Origin: JOPF136 sp963773835
Lineage (GTDB): Bacteria > Acidobacteriota > Terriglobia > Acidiferrales > UBA7541
Length of the DNA: 64,000 bases
Direction of reading: 5' to 3'
Assembly: GCA_963773835.1 (NCBI GenBank)
Contig: CAVZCQ010000001.1
Location: 992,001-1,056,000, forward strand
A program made the translations under genes and the position numbers. Numbering within the stretch: position 1 is the stretch's first letter; each line of letters starts with the position of its first letter. This document shows, one piece after another, positions 43,988 through 52,195 of the stretch. A model generated the notes under the pieces. It saw nothing but the letters and a program-made list of their open reading frames with translations, was not told the DNA's origin and did not search any database.

Positions 43988-44371
43988 CGCGGGCGCGCCG
44001 CCGAATATGGTATCCAACGGGGAAATTTCCGTCCCAAAGGCACTATAGGCAGGCGGCACCGCGCTGTCAACCGCAGTAAATAGCGGTGAGGGTCCCAATT
44101 CGGGCGGCAACTGCCGCCCCCCCTTCGGGACGAGGGACCTGCTTTTCGCTGCAAGCAGGTAGGTTTCTCACCCCTGCAACGCGCGCCCCGTCGCAATCCC
44201 GCCTTTAATCGCCTGCCCTTCAACCAGATGGGCACAGCCCGGCGTCGAAGCCGTTGCGGCGGACGCGCCGCGTCTCCTATAATCTGCCGTGAGACCGAAG
44301 GGCGGGCGCCCGGACCACTCCTTCCCTCGTTCTAGCAACTAAAGTGTTGCCAATGGGTTGGTAGGCTCGGA
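43988..44371. other. divergent spacer between rodZ-like and diguanylate cyclase genes
   Basis: 384 bases with no convincing gene. It holds a promoter for the plus-strand cyclase gene (44254-44283) and small GC-rich palindromes. An in-frame extension of the rodZ-like gene into this spacer looks non-coding. Confidence 0.6.
44254..44283 (+). promoter_or_regulatory. sigma70-type promoter
   Basis: TTGCGG (44254-44259), 18 bases, then a perfect TATAAT (44278-44283), about 90 bases before the diguanylate cyclase ATG. Confidence 0.5.
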
Positions 44372-45541
44372 ATGGCGGAAGAGAATACAACCTTCGACGG
44401 CGTGGAACGGCGCCGCAATCCGACCATTGCCCACGTAAAGGCCGACCCGCGCGGGTTCAGCGAAGTCGCCATCTTCCACGAGCTGGGCAAAGCCCTTACC
44501 TCTTCTCTCCAGCTCGACCAGGTCCTCCGCACCATCATGCAGAAGGTCGAGGAATTCCTCCATCCCGACACCTGGTCGCTGCTGCTGATGGACGAGCCGA
44601 AGCAGGAGCTCTATTTCGAAATCGCCACCGGAGAAGGCAGCGCGGCGCTCAAAGAAATCCGCATCAAAGTGGGGCAGGGAATCGCCGGCTGGGTCGCCCA
44701 GACCGGCGAAGTCGTCATCGTCCCCGACACCAGCCGCGACTCCCGCTTCTTCTCCAAAGTGGACGAGAAGACGAAGATGCAGACCCGCTCCATCGTCGCC
44801 GTGCCGGTCCGCTTCCGCGACCGCTCGCTCGGCGTGATCGAGCTGATCAACTGCGTCGGCTCTCAGGGTTTCGGCGAACGCGATCTGGCGCTGCTCGAGG
44901 TGCTCGCCGATTTCGCCGCCATCGCCATCGAAAACGCGCGCCACGTCCAGAAAATCCACGAGCTGACCATCACCGACGACTGCACCGCTCTCTACAACGC
45001 CCGCCACCTCAACTTCGTGCTGGAAACGGAGATTTACCGTTCGCAGCGCTACAACTACGAGTTCTCGCTCATCTTCATCGACCTCGACCACTTCAAAAAC
45101 GTGAACGACACCTACGGGCACCTGACCGGTACGCGCCTGCTCGCGGACATCGGCAACATGGTGAAATCCAATTGCCGGTTGATCGACTTCGCGTTCCGTT
45201 ACGGCGGCGATGAATTCGTGGTCCTGCTGCCGCAAACGTCCAAGGAGAACGCGCTGATCGTCGCGCGACGCCTTCACAAACGCATCCGCGAGCACTCCTG
45301 GATGCAGGATCTGGGCTTGGAAGTCCGCATCACCGCGAGCGTGGGCGTGGCGTCGTATCCCACCGACTCGCGCGACAAATCGAAGCTCCTGCACCTGGCC
45401 GACGAAGCCATGTACCTGGTGAAGAACACCTCGCGCGACAGCGTAGCCGCCGCCGGAGTCGGCATTCTCCCGGTTCCGGCGACTTCTGAGAGCGCGGGAG
45501 CCGACCGCGCCCCCGCCCGCCGCACCGATTCATCCCCGTAG
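44372..45541 (+). CDS. GAF-GGDEF diguanylate cyclase
   Basis: 389 residues. A GAF domain (about 35-185, WSLLLMDEPKQELYF, GIAGWVAQTGE) is followed by a GGDEF domain with the intact active site GGDEF at 278-282. RLID at 269-272 is an inhibitory I-site (RxxD five residues before GGDEF), so product feedback by c-di-GMP is expected. It is soluble; there is no membrane segment. The C-terminal 40 residues are Pro/Ala-rich. The TAG stop is the first triplet of a GCCGGC hairpin repeat. Confidence 0.9.
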   Translation: MAEENTTFDGVERRRNPTIAHVKADPRGFSEVAIFHELGKALTSSLQLDQVLRTIMQKVEEFLHPDTWSLLLMDEPKQELYFEIATGEGSAALKEIRIKVGQGIAGWVAQTGEVVIVPDTSRDSRFFSKVDEKTKMQTRSIVAVPVRFRDRSLGVIELINCVGSQGFGERDLALLEVLADFAAIAIENARHVQKIHELTITDDCTALYNARHLNFVLETEIYRSQRYNYEFSLIFIDLDHFKNVNDTYGHLTGTRLLADIGNMVKSNCRLIDFAFRYGGDEFVVLLPQTSKENALIVARRLHKRIREHSWMQDLGLEVRITASVGVASYPTDSRDKSKLLHLADEAMYLVKNTSRDSVAAAGVGILPVPATSESAGADRAPARRTDSSP

Positions 45542-45560
45542 CGCCGGCGTGCCGCCGGCC
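45539..45560. repeat. GCCGGC hairpin repeat at the cyclase stop codon
   Basis: TAGC, then GCCGGC-GTGCC-GCCGGC (45543-45559). It shares the TAGCGCCGGC start with the repeat at the phoU stop (28270). Confidence 0.6.
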
Positions 45561-45597
45561 TTTCGTCATTTCCCGCCCGCTTCCTCCCGGCAGCGTT

Positions 45598-46245
45598 TCA
45601 ACTCTGCCTGCGCAACACCACGTGCATCGCCTTTGACGTGGACACGTGCTCCGTGCTTCGGTAACCGAGCTCCACCAGGTTGAGATTCGCGAACAGCGGT
45701 TCGCCCGACCCGAGCAGCACCGGCGCGATGGCGAGGTGGAGTTCATCGATCAGTCCCGCGCGCAGAAACTGCTGGATGGTTGCCGCGCCTCCCCCGACCC
45801 GGATGTCTTTGCCGTTCGCGGCGGCGGATGCGCGCTCCGCCGCAGCGTGAATCCCCTCGGTCACAAAATGAAAGGTAGTCTCACCCGCCATCGCCAGCGG
45901 CTCGCGCGCATGGTGAGTCAGCACAAACACGGGTGTGTGATACGGCGGATTCTCGCCCCACCAGCCCTTCCACGATTCGTCCGGCCACGCCCCTCGCACA
46001 GGACCAAACATGTTCCGGCCGATGATCCATGCACCAATGTTTTCGAAGCCGCGAGCGGCGAAATCGTCGTCAATTCCGGTCGCTCCCCCGTCTTTCCCCA
46101 TCGTCCTTTGTATAGTCCGCGTCGAGAACATCCAATCGTGCAACGCCAGGCCGCCGATTCCCAGCGGGTTCTCCAGGTTCTGACTCGGACCCGCACCGTA
46201 TCCATCTACGGAAATTCCAAACGCGTTGACTCTCAGCTTCGCCAT
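45598..46245 (-). CDS. RibD C-terminal / dihydrofolate-reductase-fold reductase
   Basis: 215 residues of the RibD_C/DHFR-like fold: KLRVNAFGISVDGY at the start, GAWIIGRNMFGP, TPVFVLTHHAREP, KDIRVGGGAATIQQFLRAGL and DELHLAIAPVLLGSGEPLF. These are NADPH-dependent reductases of the YyaP/YwjB group with unassigned substrates. It is a single minus-strand gene; no riboflavin genes are nearby. Confidence 0.85.
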   Translation of the reverse strand: MAKLRVNAFGISVDGYGAGPSQNLENPLGIGGLALHDWMFSTRTIQRTMGKDGGATGIDDDFAARGFENIGAWIIGRNMFGPVRGAWPDESWKGWWGENPPYHTPVFVLTHHAREPLAMAGETTFHFVTEGIHAAAERASAAANGKDIRVGGGAATIQQFLRAGLIDELHLAIAPVLLGSGEPLFANLNLVELGYRSTEHVSTSKAMHVVLRRQS

Positions 46246-46355
46246 GGCCGCCCCTCATGTTTCCAAGTATTCGCCGTTTTCTGGCAGCGGAATGATGTGC
46301 GCGCTACCTGCGCCGGACAAGCAGGCGGCCGGAAATCCCTCACGTCCGAACGCCC

Positions 46356-47882
46356 TTACCGTTTCCCTCCTAGATGTTCCAGCACCGCCTGCGCCGCCAG
46401 CACGCCGTGATATTGCGCTTCCTCGAATATGGAAATGCCGCTGAGGTCGGAATTGGCGAACAGGATTCTGGAGCGCGGGTGGCGCCTGGCGAGCCGCAGC
46501 CGCTCCTGCGAGAAAATCGACCCGACGGCGGGACGGATCATGGCGTGGCCCATGCGCATCACGTCGATGCGCGAGACGCAGTCGCGAATATCCGAATGCA
46601 CGCGCTCCAGGTCGTGCAGAATCGCTTCCTTCCAGTAATTCCAGTCCGTCGCGAGCAGGAGCCGGCGGCCGTCGGCGGGCTCGCCATCCGCCAGCGCCCA
46701 ATAAAATGTCCACACCGTGCGATCCACATACGTGCGCAGTGTCTGGTGCGTGGCGTCCACGTAGCCGAGCGTGGGCGAATCGAGAAACACCGTATCCCAG
46801 GTGGGTTCGGCTCCGCGCGAGTCGGGCAGGCGCTCGAGCGTCAGGTTGGCGGTCAGCCAGGGGGAGTATTGAAAGTCTTGCAAGCGAGGGAATCCATCCA
46901 TCACGTAGTGCGCCAGGAACGACGGCGCGGCGAAAATGACGAATTCCGCCTGATACTCCGTGTCGCCTGCGAACACAGTTACGCCGCGCGCCGACGGGAC
47001 AATGCGGTGCACCATCTGGCCCGTACGCACATTCTCGCCCACGCGCTCCAGCAGCCGGCGCGTGATCCATCCATTGCCTTCAGGCCAGGTGAGCGGCCCT
47101 TTTTCCTCCACCGGGCGCGAGGAAAAATAGTGAATGCCAGCCCAGGCCGATGTCGCGCCGGCCAGCGCGCCATAATCGTCGCGGCAGGCGTAGTTCATGT
47201 ACCAGAGCAGCAGCCGCGAATCGAATCCCTGCTGGCGGAGCCAATCGGCAAACGAGATGCGATCCAGCTCGGCCTGTTTTTCCGAGCGGCCGAGTTCGAG
47301 AGGAATCGTGAATCCGCCCGTGGCGCGGAATTTGGCGAGCAAATCTTCGAGCCGCTGGAATTGGTCGCGATCCTTCTGCCTGAGCCCCACGGCCGGCTCG
47401 ATTCCGTCCTGCCAGCGGCCGAAAAGGAACAGGCGCTCCTGCGGGGCGAAGCAGAGATAGCGCTCGTTCCATTGGCCGTCTTTCAGCACGCCGAGGTCTT
47501 CGAATAATTCGAGCACGTACTCGGCTTTGGGTCCCGGCACGGGCACGTAGTGCGCGGCCCAGGGATACGCGGTGATTTCATTCTCACCCCAGCGCGCGTT
47601 GCCTCCCGCTTGCTGATTCATTTCCAGCAGGACGAAATCGCGGAAGCCGCGTTTGCGCAGGCGCCATGCCGCGCTCAGTCCGGCGATGCCGCCCCCGGCA
47701 ATGACCACCGGGAATTTTTCTTTGCGCGCAGGCGCAGGGAACGCGGCGCGGTCGCGCAGCAGATGGCCCATCTGGAAGTTGTCGTTGACAAAGGAGCCCT
47801 CGATGCGACGGCTGCCTTTGAGGGAAAGCCCGACGAGCGCGGCGCTTGAGGCGCGGAGAAAACTGCGGCGTCCAACCTTCAA
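46356..47882 (-). CDS. Tat-type flavin amine-oxidase-like oxidoreductase
   Basis: 508 residues from a TTG that overlaps the stop of the SpeE-like gene (TTGA). A twin-arginine signal (GRRSFLRASSAALVGLSL) comes first. The FAD dinucleotide fold follows at about residue 55 (VVIAGGGIAGLSAAWRLRKR, then E and GGNARWGEN), and the C-terminal FAD site ends near LSGISIFEEAQ. The family is the NAD(P)-binding/amine-oxidase group. Its place as last gene of a SpeD/SpeE operon suggests oxidation of a polyamine or polyamine adduct outside the cytoplasm; this is inferred. Confidence 0.8.
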   Translation of the reverse strand: MKVGRRSFLRASSAALVGLSLKGSRRIEGSFVNDNFQMGHLLRDRAAFPAPARKEKFPVVIAGGGIAGLSAAWRLRKRGFRDFVLLEMNQQAGGNARWGENEITAYPWAAHYVPVPGPKAEYVLELFEDLGVLKDGQWNERYLCFAPQERLFLFGRWQDGIEPAVGLRQKDRDQFQRLEDLLAKFRATGGFTIPLELGRSEKQAELDRISFADWLRQQGFDSRLLLWYMNYACRDDYGALAGATSAWAGIHYFSSRPVEEKGPLTWPEGNGWITRRLLERVGENVRTGQMVHRIVPSARGVTVFAGDTEYQAEFVIFAAPSFLAHYVMDGFPRLQDFQYSPWLTANLTLERLPDSRGAEPTWDTVFLDSPTLGYVDATHQTLRTYVDRTVWTFYWALADGEPADGRRLLLATDWNYWKEAILHDLERVHSDIRDCVSRIDVMRMGHAMIRPAVGSIFSQERLRLARRHPRSRILFANSDLSGISIFEEAQYHGVLAAQAVLEHLGGKR

Positions 47883-49375
47883 TGCGCGATGTCCTTCCAG
47901 TCGTTTTCGTAAGTGCGGACGAGCACCTGAGTGTTCAACTGGTTCGGCGGCATGGGCATCGGCGCCATGTCCGGAGGAAACTGGAAGAGCGCGGGCAGTC
48001 CCGCAACGCTGAGAAATCGCAGACCGGCAGGAAGCGATGCGGGCGGCTGATAGTCGCGGAAGCCGGCGAGCACGAATCCCCATTCTCCGAACGATGGGAC
48101 GTAGACGTGATACGGACTCGTATGCAGCCCGGCCTGCTTCAGCGTCTGCACGATGCACCAGAACGAATCGCGGGCAAACATCGGCGAGGTGCTCTGAACC
48201 ACCATCAGTCCCTGCGCGCTCAGGTGGCGCGCGGCGGCGCGGTAAAACGCGGTGGTGTAGAGCTTGCCGAGCGAATAGCTGGTGGGGTCGGGAAAATCGG
48301 CGATGATGAAGTCGAAACTGTCCGTATTGGAATCGAGCCAGGGAAAAGCGTCCGCGTTGATCACGTGGACTTTCGGCGAACGCAGCGAATCGTGGTTCAG
48401 GGCGGTGAGCATGGAATTCGTGGAGAAGATTTGAGTCATCTCCGGGTCCAGATCCACCAGCGTGATGGATTCGATTTGTGGATATTTCAGGATTTCGCGG
48501 ACGGCGAGGCCGTCCCCGCCGCCCAGCACGAGGACGCGGCGCGCGACAGGAATGGCGGAAAGGCCGGGATGGACCAGCGCTTCGTGGTAGCGGTACTCGT
48601 CGCGGGAGCTGAACTGGAGATGGCTGTTGAGAAAGAGGCGGAGGTCGTCTTTGAAGCGAGTGAGGACAATATGCTGATACTTCGTGTCGCGGGCAAAAAT
48701 GATGTCGTCGGCGTAGATATTGTCTTCGGCTGCGGCAGTGATGAGTTTTGCGTTCACCATGCCGGCGCCGAGCACGCAGAAAACAGCCAGGCAGGCGATG
48801 CGGAGGCCGCGCGCTCGCACGAGCTGTTCGCCGAATAGAAACGTGCTCCACAGCGCCACCGCGACGTTCACCAGGCCGAAAAGCATGGCCGAGCGCACCA
48901 GTCCCAGCCGCGGGACCAGCAGGATGGGAAACAGCAGCGAGGCGCCGAGCGCGCCGAGATAGTCGAAGGTGAGGACGTGCGCGATCACGTCGCGAAACTG
49001 GTAGCGGCCGCGCACGATGCGCATGAGCAGCGGAATCTCCAGCCCCACGAGGACACCCATCACGATCACCAGCGCGTAGAGGAGCAGCGCGAATCCCTGC
49101 GTGTAGGCGAAGGCCAGCATCAGCGCCGCGGAGGAAAATCCGCCGATGACGCCGAGCAGCAGCTCGATCCACACGAACTGATAGACCAGGCCGCGGACCA
49201 GAAATCGCGAGAGAGCGCTGCCCAGCCCCATGGCGAACAGATAGGTGCCGATGACGGTGGAAAACTGGAGCACGCTATCGCCGAGCAGGTAGCTGGCCAG
49301 CGTTCCGGCCACTAGCTCGTAGATGAGCCCGCAGGCGGCCACCAGCAGCACGGAAATGAACAGGAGAATTCCCAT
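47879..49375 (-). CDS. membrane-anchored spermidine synthase-like aminopropyltransferase
   Basis: 498 residues. The N-terminal 200 residues hold about six or seven membrane helices; the C-terminal domain is the SpeE methyltransferase-like fold with VLVLGGGDGLAVREI, LVDLDPEM (binding decarboxylated AdoMet) and NADAF. FIIADFPDPTSYSLGKLYT is the polyamine-site loop. It should transfer aminopropyl from decarboxylated AdoMet (made by SpeD in the same operon) to an unknown acceptor near the membrane. Confidence 0.87.
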   Translation of the reverse strand: MGILLFISVLLVAACGLIYELVAGTLASYLLGDSVLQFSTVIGTYLFAMGLGSALSRFLVRGLVYQFVWIELLLGVIGGFSSAALMLAFAYTQGFALLLYALVIVMGVLVGLEIPLLMRIVRGRYQFRDVIAHVLTFDYLGALGASLLFPILLVPRLGLVRSAMLFGLVNVAVALWSTFLFGEQLVRARGLRIACLAVFCVLGAGMVNAKLITAAAEDNIYADDIIFARDTKYQHIVLTRFKDDLRLFLNSHLQFSSRDEYRYHEALVHPGLSAIPVARRVLVLGGGDGLAVREILKYPQIESITLVDLDPEMTQIFSTNSMLTALNHDSLRSPKVHVINADAFPWLDSNTDSFDFIIADFPDPTSYSLGKLYTTAFYRAAARHLSAQGLMVVQSTSPMFARDSFWCIVQTLKQAGLHTSPYHVYVPSFGEWGFVLAGFRDYQPPASLPAGLRFLSVAGLPALFQFPPDMAPMPMPPNQLNTQVLVRTYENDWKDIAH

Positions 49376-49378
49376 GTG

Positions 49379-49591
49379 TCAGTGGATGGCGGCGGCGATG
49401 ATGATGCAGAGGCCGATGGACATGGCGCCGACCAGGATGGCCAGGGCCATGTTGTGCTCCTGCACGATCTCCTTCCACAGGTGATAGGGCGTGAGCTTGT
49501 CCATCACCAGGAAGGCGAGGACGAAGATCAGCATGCCGAGAAAGGCGAAGGCCAGCGCAGCCACGATGTTGCCGAGCGGAACGAGGTTCAT
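49379..49591 (-). CDS. DUF350 small membrane protein
   Basis: 70 residues, two membrane helices (about 8-28 and 47-69) joined by a short loop (DKLTPYHLWKEIVQEHN). This is one half-length DUF350 unit, as in YjfL relatives. DUF350 genes recur beside polyamine, PspA and SPFH genes. It lies 3 bases before the SpeE-like gene. Confidence 0.85.
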   Translation of the reverse strand: MNLVPLGNIVAALAFAFLGMLIFVLAFLVMDKLTPYHLWKEIVQEHNMALAILVGAMSIGLCIIIAAAIH

Positions 49592-49592
49592 G

Positions 49593-49778
49593 TTATTTGC
49601 CTCCGGTGTAATGGTGATAGCCCTGATAGATGGAGCGGTAGGAGCCGGGATTATCGCGCACGGACTTGGGAACGTTCTTCAATTCGTTGACGCGGTCGAG
49701 ACTCCAACCGTTGTACTGGGCGAATCCCGCGCCGCTCAGCACCATCAGGCCGTACAGCCAGTAGAGTTTTCGAATCAT
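49593..49778 (-). CDS. small exported protein of the polyamine operon
   Basis: 61 residues. A signal peptide (about 1-20, LMVLSGAGFAQ) precedes a 40-residue mature part (WSLDRVNELKNVPKSVRDNP, then YRSIYQGYHHYTGGK). Its ATG overlaps the stop of the DUF4178 gene (ATGA) and one base separates it from DUF350. No family was recognised, but tight packing on both sides shows it is a real operon member. Confidence 0.75.
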   Translation of the reverse strand: MIRKLYWLYGLMVLSGAGFAQYNGWSLDRVNELKNVPKSVRDNPGSYRSIYQGYHHYTGGK

Positions 49779-51139
49779 TCGTCGTCCCCTGAACTGCTGG
49801 TGTTCACGTTGATGATGGGGTGATCGCTTTCGGCCCAGCGCAGCCGCTCGAAATTGAAGCGGCGCCAGGTGAGAGCGACGGCAGGAATCAGCAGAGCCAG
49901 AAAGGCCAGGCCGAAGAATCCGAACACGGGAACGTCGCGCTTCACCGTCACCGTGTAGCCGATGCGGGGATGAACGGCATCCGATTCCGGCTCGATGCGC
50001 AGGTAGTAATGGCCGGGGGGAACGGAAGGAACGATGACGGAATCGTGCGTGCTGCCTTCGCTCCAGTTGCCGTCGCTGTCGCGGCCGTGGTAGTAGCTGA
50101 CTTCGCGGCCGAAATCCCAGGCCTGGCCGGTGTCCTGGTCGATGAGCGCGTAGTTCAGGTAGATCCACGAGTTGTTCACATCCGCCCTGGTATCCACCTC
50201 GACGTTGGTGGTGCGGCCGCCGAGCTCGAACTCGTCGGTGACAAATGAGGCTTCGCCCTTCGCTGGGCCGGGATTCAGGACGTAGGAAGCGGAAAAGATC
50301 TGCTTGTCGCCGGCCAGGAATAGGAAGCTGGCGATCATCAGAACGAGCAGAGCCAGGGAGAGGAAAGCGAAGGCGCCCCAGATGTGCATGACCGATTCGT
50401 GGACGGGCGCGGGCTGATTTTCGAAGACGCCGACGGCCGGCGGCGGGCTGCCGGGCATTTGGAACGCGGCCCAGACGTCGCGGCCGTACATGTACTCGCC
50501 GATGGACCAGGTGACTTCGTCGCCGGATTTTTCCGAGGAAAGCACGCGGGGCGGGCAGATCATGTCGGTGACTTCGGCCTGCTCGCCGACGCGGACCTGC
50601 CAAGGAAATTCGCCGACCACGTAGCTGGTCTCGGCGCTGCAGGTTTGAAAATGCTTGTAGGTTTCGCCGAGATAGGTGGCGCTCGGGCGGATGCCGGGGA
50701 CCGCGGTGGGAAGCATCTTGCAGGGGCCGACGTCGTTCCAATGGCCGTTGTATTCGGTGAGATAGCGGAAGCCTTTGTAGGGATTGAATAGGACGTATTC
50801 GTGCCAGCTATAGCGGACGCCGTCCACCAGCGTGCTGCGGCGCTGGAAGCCGATGACCTCGTAATCCACGCCGCGCAGTTTGCCGCGCTGGCCCAGAGGG
50901 ATGAGCGGTGGATTTTCTCCGACGATGGCCTGAAACGTCTGCAGGATTTTCAGATTGGGGTCGGTGGCGTCCAGGATGGAATGGCAACTGTCGCAGACCA
51001 CCGTTTCGGCCTTGCCGAACGAGCGCATCGCGATGGCCGCGCCGCACTTGGGGCAGTTGACGGCCTTCACCTGCGGCTTCGGCGGAGTCTGGGGCGGCGC
51101 AGCGCCGGGACGCGGCGGGGATGGCGGGCCTGCGCTCAT
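49775..51139 (-). CDS. DUF4178 membrane protein with zinc ribbon
   Basis: 454 residues. An N-terminal Pro-rich stretch leads to a zinc ribbon (CPKCGA at about 30, CDSC at about 50). A DUF4178 domain follows (about 75-230, RGVDYEVIGFQRRSTL, YSWHEYVLFNP). Two membrane helices near 260 and 415 bracket a beta-rich extracytoplasmic domain. ATG at 51139 overlaps the stop of the next DUF4178 gene by one base. The membrane topology places its central domain outside the cytoplasm. Confidence 0.8.
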   Translation of the reverse strand: MSAGPPSPPRPGAAPPQTPPKPQVKAVNCPKCGAAIAMRSFGKAETVVCDSCHSILDATDPNLKILQTFQAIVGENPPLIPLGQRGKLRGVDYEVIGFQRRSTLVDGVRYSWHEYVLFNPYKGFRYLTEYNGHWNDVGPCKMLPTAVPGIRPSATYLGETYKHFQTCSAETSYVVGEFPWQVRVGEQAEVTDMICPPRVLSSEKSGDEVTWSIGEYMYGRDVWAAFQMPGSPPPAVGVFENQPAPVHESVMHIWGAFAFLSLALLVLMIASFLFLAGDKQIFSASYVLNPGPAKGEASFVTDEFELGGRTTNVEVDTRADVNNSWIYLNYALIDQDTGQAWDFGREVSYYHGRDSDGNWSEGSTHDSVIVPSVPPGHYYLRIEPESDAVHPRIGYTVTVKRDVPVFGFFGLAFLALLIPAVALTWRRFNFERLRWAESDHPIINVNTSSSGDDE

Positions 51140-51771
51140 CACCAGCCCTCGAAGCTGCGGAGATTTTTCAGGTGCAGGTCGTCGAACTCGACGAATTCGC
51201 CGAGATAGAGCGCGGGCTCGTCGTCGCTGTAATCGAGGGTGGCGAACTTGCGGCTGGGGGTGCGCAGGTCAGCGAAGGTGACTACGGTCTTGTCCCAGAA
51301 CTCGAACGGCAATTCGCCTTCGACGCCGCGGTAATTGGCCTGGGTGATGACGCTGACGGTGTAGGGCTGCTTGTTCCAGGTGAACTCCTGTCCCACCTGT
51401 AGTTTGTCGGCGGGCGGCAAGTTGGGGAGGCGCGCGGCAAACGAGACGGCGTATTCATCCTGCGCGTCGGAGAGCCAGCCGCTGGTCCCGTCGTTCATCA
51501 GGATGTGCCATTCGTTCCACCCGCCCTGCTCGTATTCATAAAGGATGCGGCCGATAGCGACGAACGCCTTGTTCGCGTAAATGCCTTCGGTGCGGAGCTG
51601 GATCGGCGAGCTGTCGGGAGGGAGATCGGCGACCTGGCCGACGCGCTTCAGGTCCACATCGGTGCGCACGAGAATGCTTTTGCAATAGGTGCAGACGGTC
51701 TGAACGCTGCTGGACCATTGGAAGACAATTTTGGCGCCGCAATTGGGACAGTTCGCGACCGGTTGCGTCAT
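51139..51771 (-). CDS. DUF4178 protein with zinc ribbon
   Basis: 210 residues. Zinc ribbon CPNCGA/CTYC is at 8-30, followed by a single DUF4178 domain (IGRILYEYEQGGWNEWHILM, then WLSDAQDEYAVSF). No membrane helix is seen. It is a shorter, soluble paralogue of its operon neighbour. The function of the domain is not known. Confidence 0.82.
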   Translation of the reverse strand: MTQPVANCPNCGAKIVFQWSSSVQTVCTYCKSILVRTDVDLKRVGQVADLPPDSSPIQLRTEGIYANKAFVAIGRILYEYEQGGWNEWHILMNDGTSGWLSDAQDEYAVSFAARLPNLPPADKLQVGQEFTWNKQPYTVSVITQANYRGVEGELPFEFWDKTVVTFADLRTPSRKFATLDYSDDEPALYLGEFVEFDDLHLKNLRSFEGW

Positions 51772-51809
51772 CGCCGGTGGCTCATCGCGGGTGGCTCCGG
51801 TTCGTCATC

Positions 51810-52181
51810 TCAATCGCTTGCAGCCTGCTCGCGCGCGACTTGGTAGGGGCGGGCGAGCCGGCGGATGGAAACGCTTTGCGCGGAGAAAAGCTGCTGCAAG
51901 GCGGGTTCGAAAGCCCATTCCGGCCGGGGGAAGCAGCAGAAAAGGTTGAGGCAGAGCGAACCGTGCTCGGGAAACGTGTGGCAGGCGAGATGGGACTCAG
52001 AGAGGAGGCAGAGACCGGTGATGCCACCGGTGCCGGGAAACTGATGCCACTGGGCGTCGCCCACGGGCCGCAGCTTCATCCCGCGGATCATTCCGTGGAA
52101 AAGAGTTTGCACTGCGCGGAGGTCGCGGAGCGATTCCGGGGAGCAGCCGAAGGCTTCAACGACCCATTCGATGCCGCCCAT
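51810..52181 (-). CDS. speD: S-adenosylmethionine decarboxylase proenzyme
   Basis: 123 residues, the length of class 1B SpeD. The processing and active site reads SESHLACHTFPEHG: cleavage between Glu62 and Ser63 would make the pyruvoyl group, with His68 and Cys83 in the places known from the Thermotoga enzyme. It decarboxylates AdoMet to the aminopropyl donor used by the SpeE-like protein. ATG at 52181 follows GGGAGG; an ATG at 52217 inside the upstream gene is less likely. Confidence 0.88.
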   Translation of the reverse strand: MGGIEWVVEAFGCSPESLRDLRAVQTLFHGMIRGMKLRPVGDAQWHQFPGTGGITGLCLLSESHLACHTFPEHGSLCLNLFCCFPRPEWAFEPALQQLFSAQSVSIRRLARPYQVAREQAASD

Positions 52182-52195
52182 GCCGGCCTCCCGGG

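Noticed and set aside
47883..49172. Upstream extension of the flavin oxidase frame
   Set aside because: This part lies inside the SpeE-like gene in another frame and is Arg/Ala-rich; the Tat signal marks the true start near 47882.
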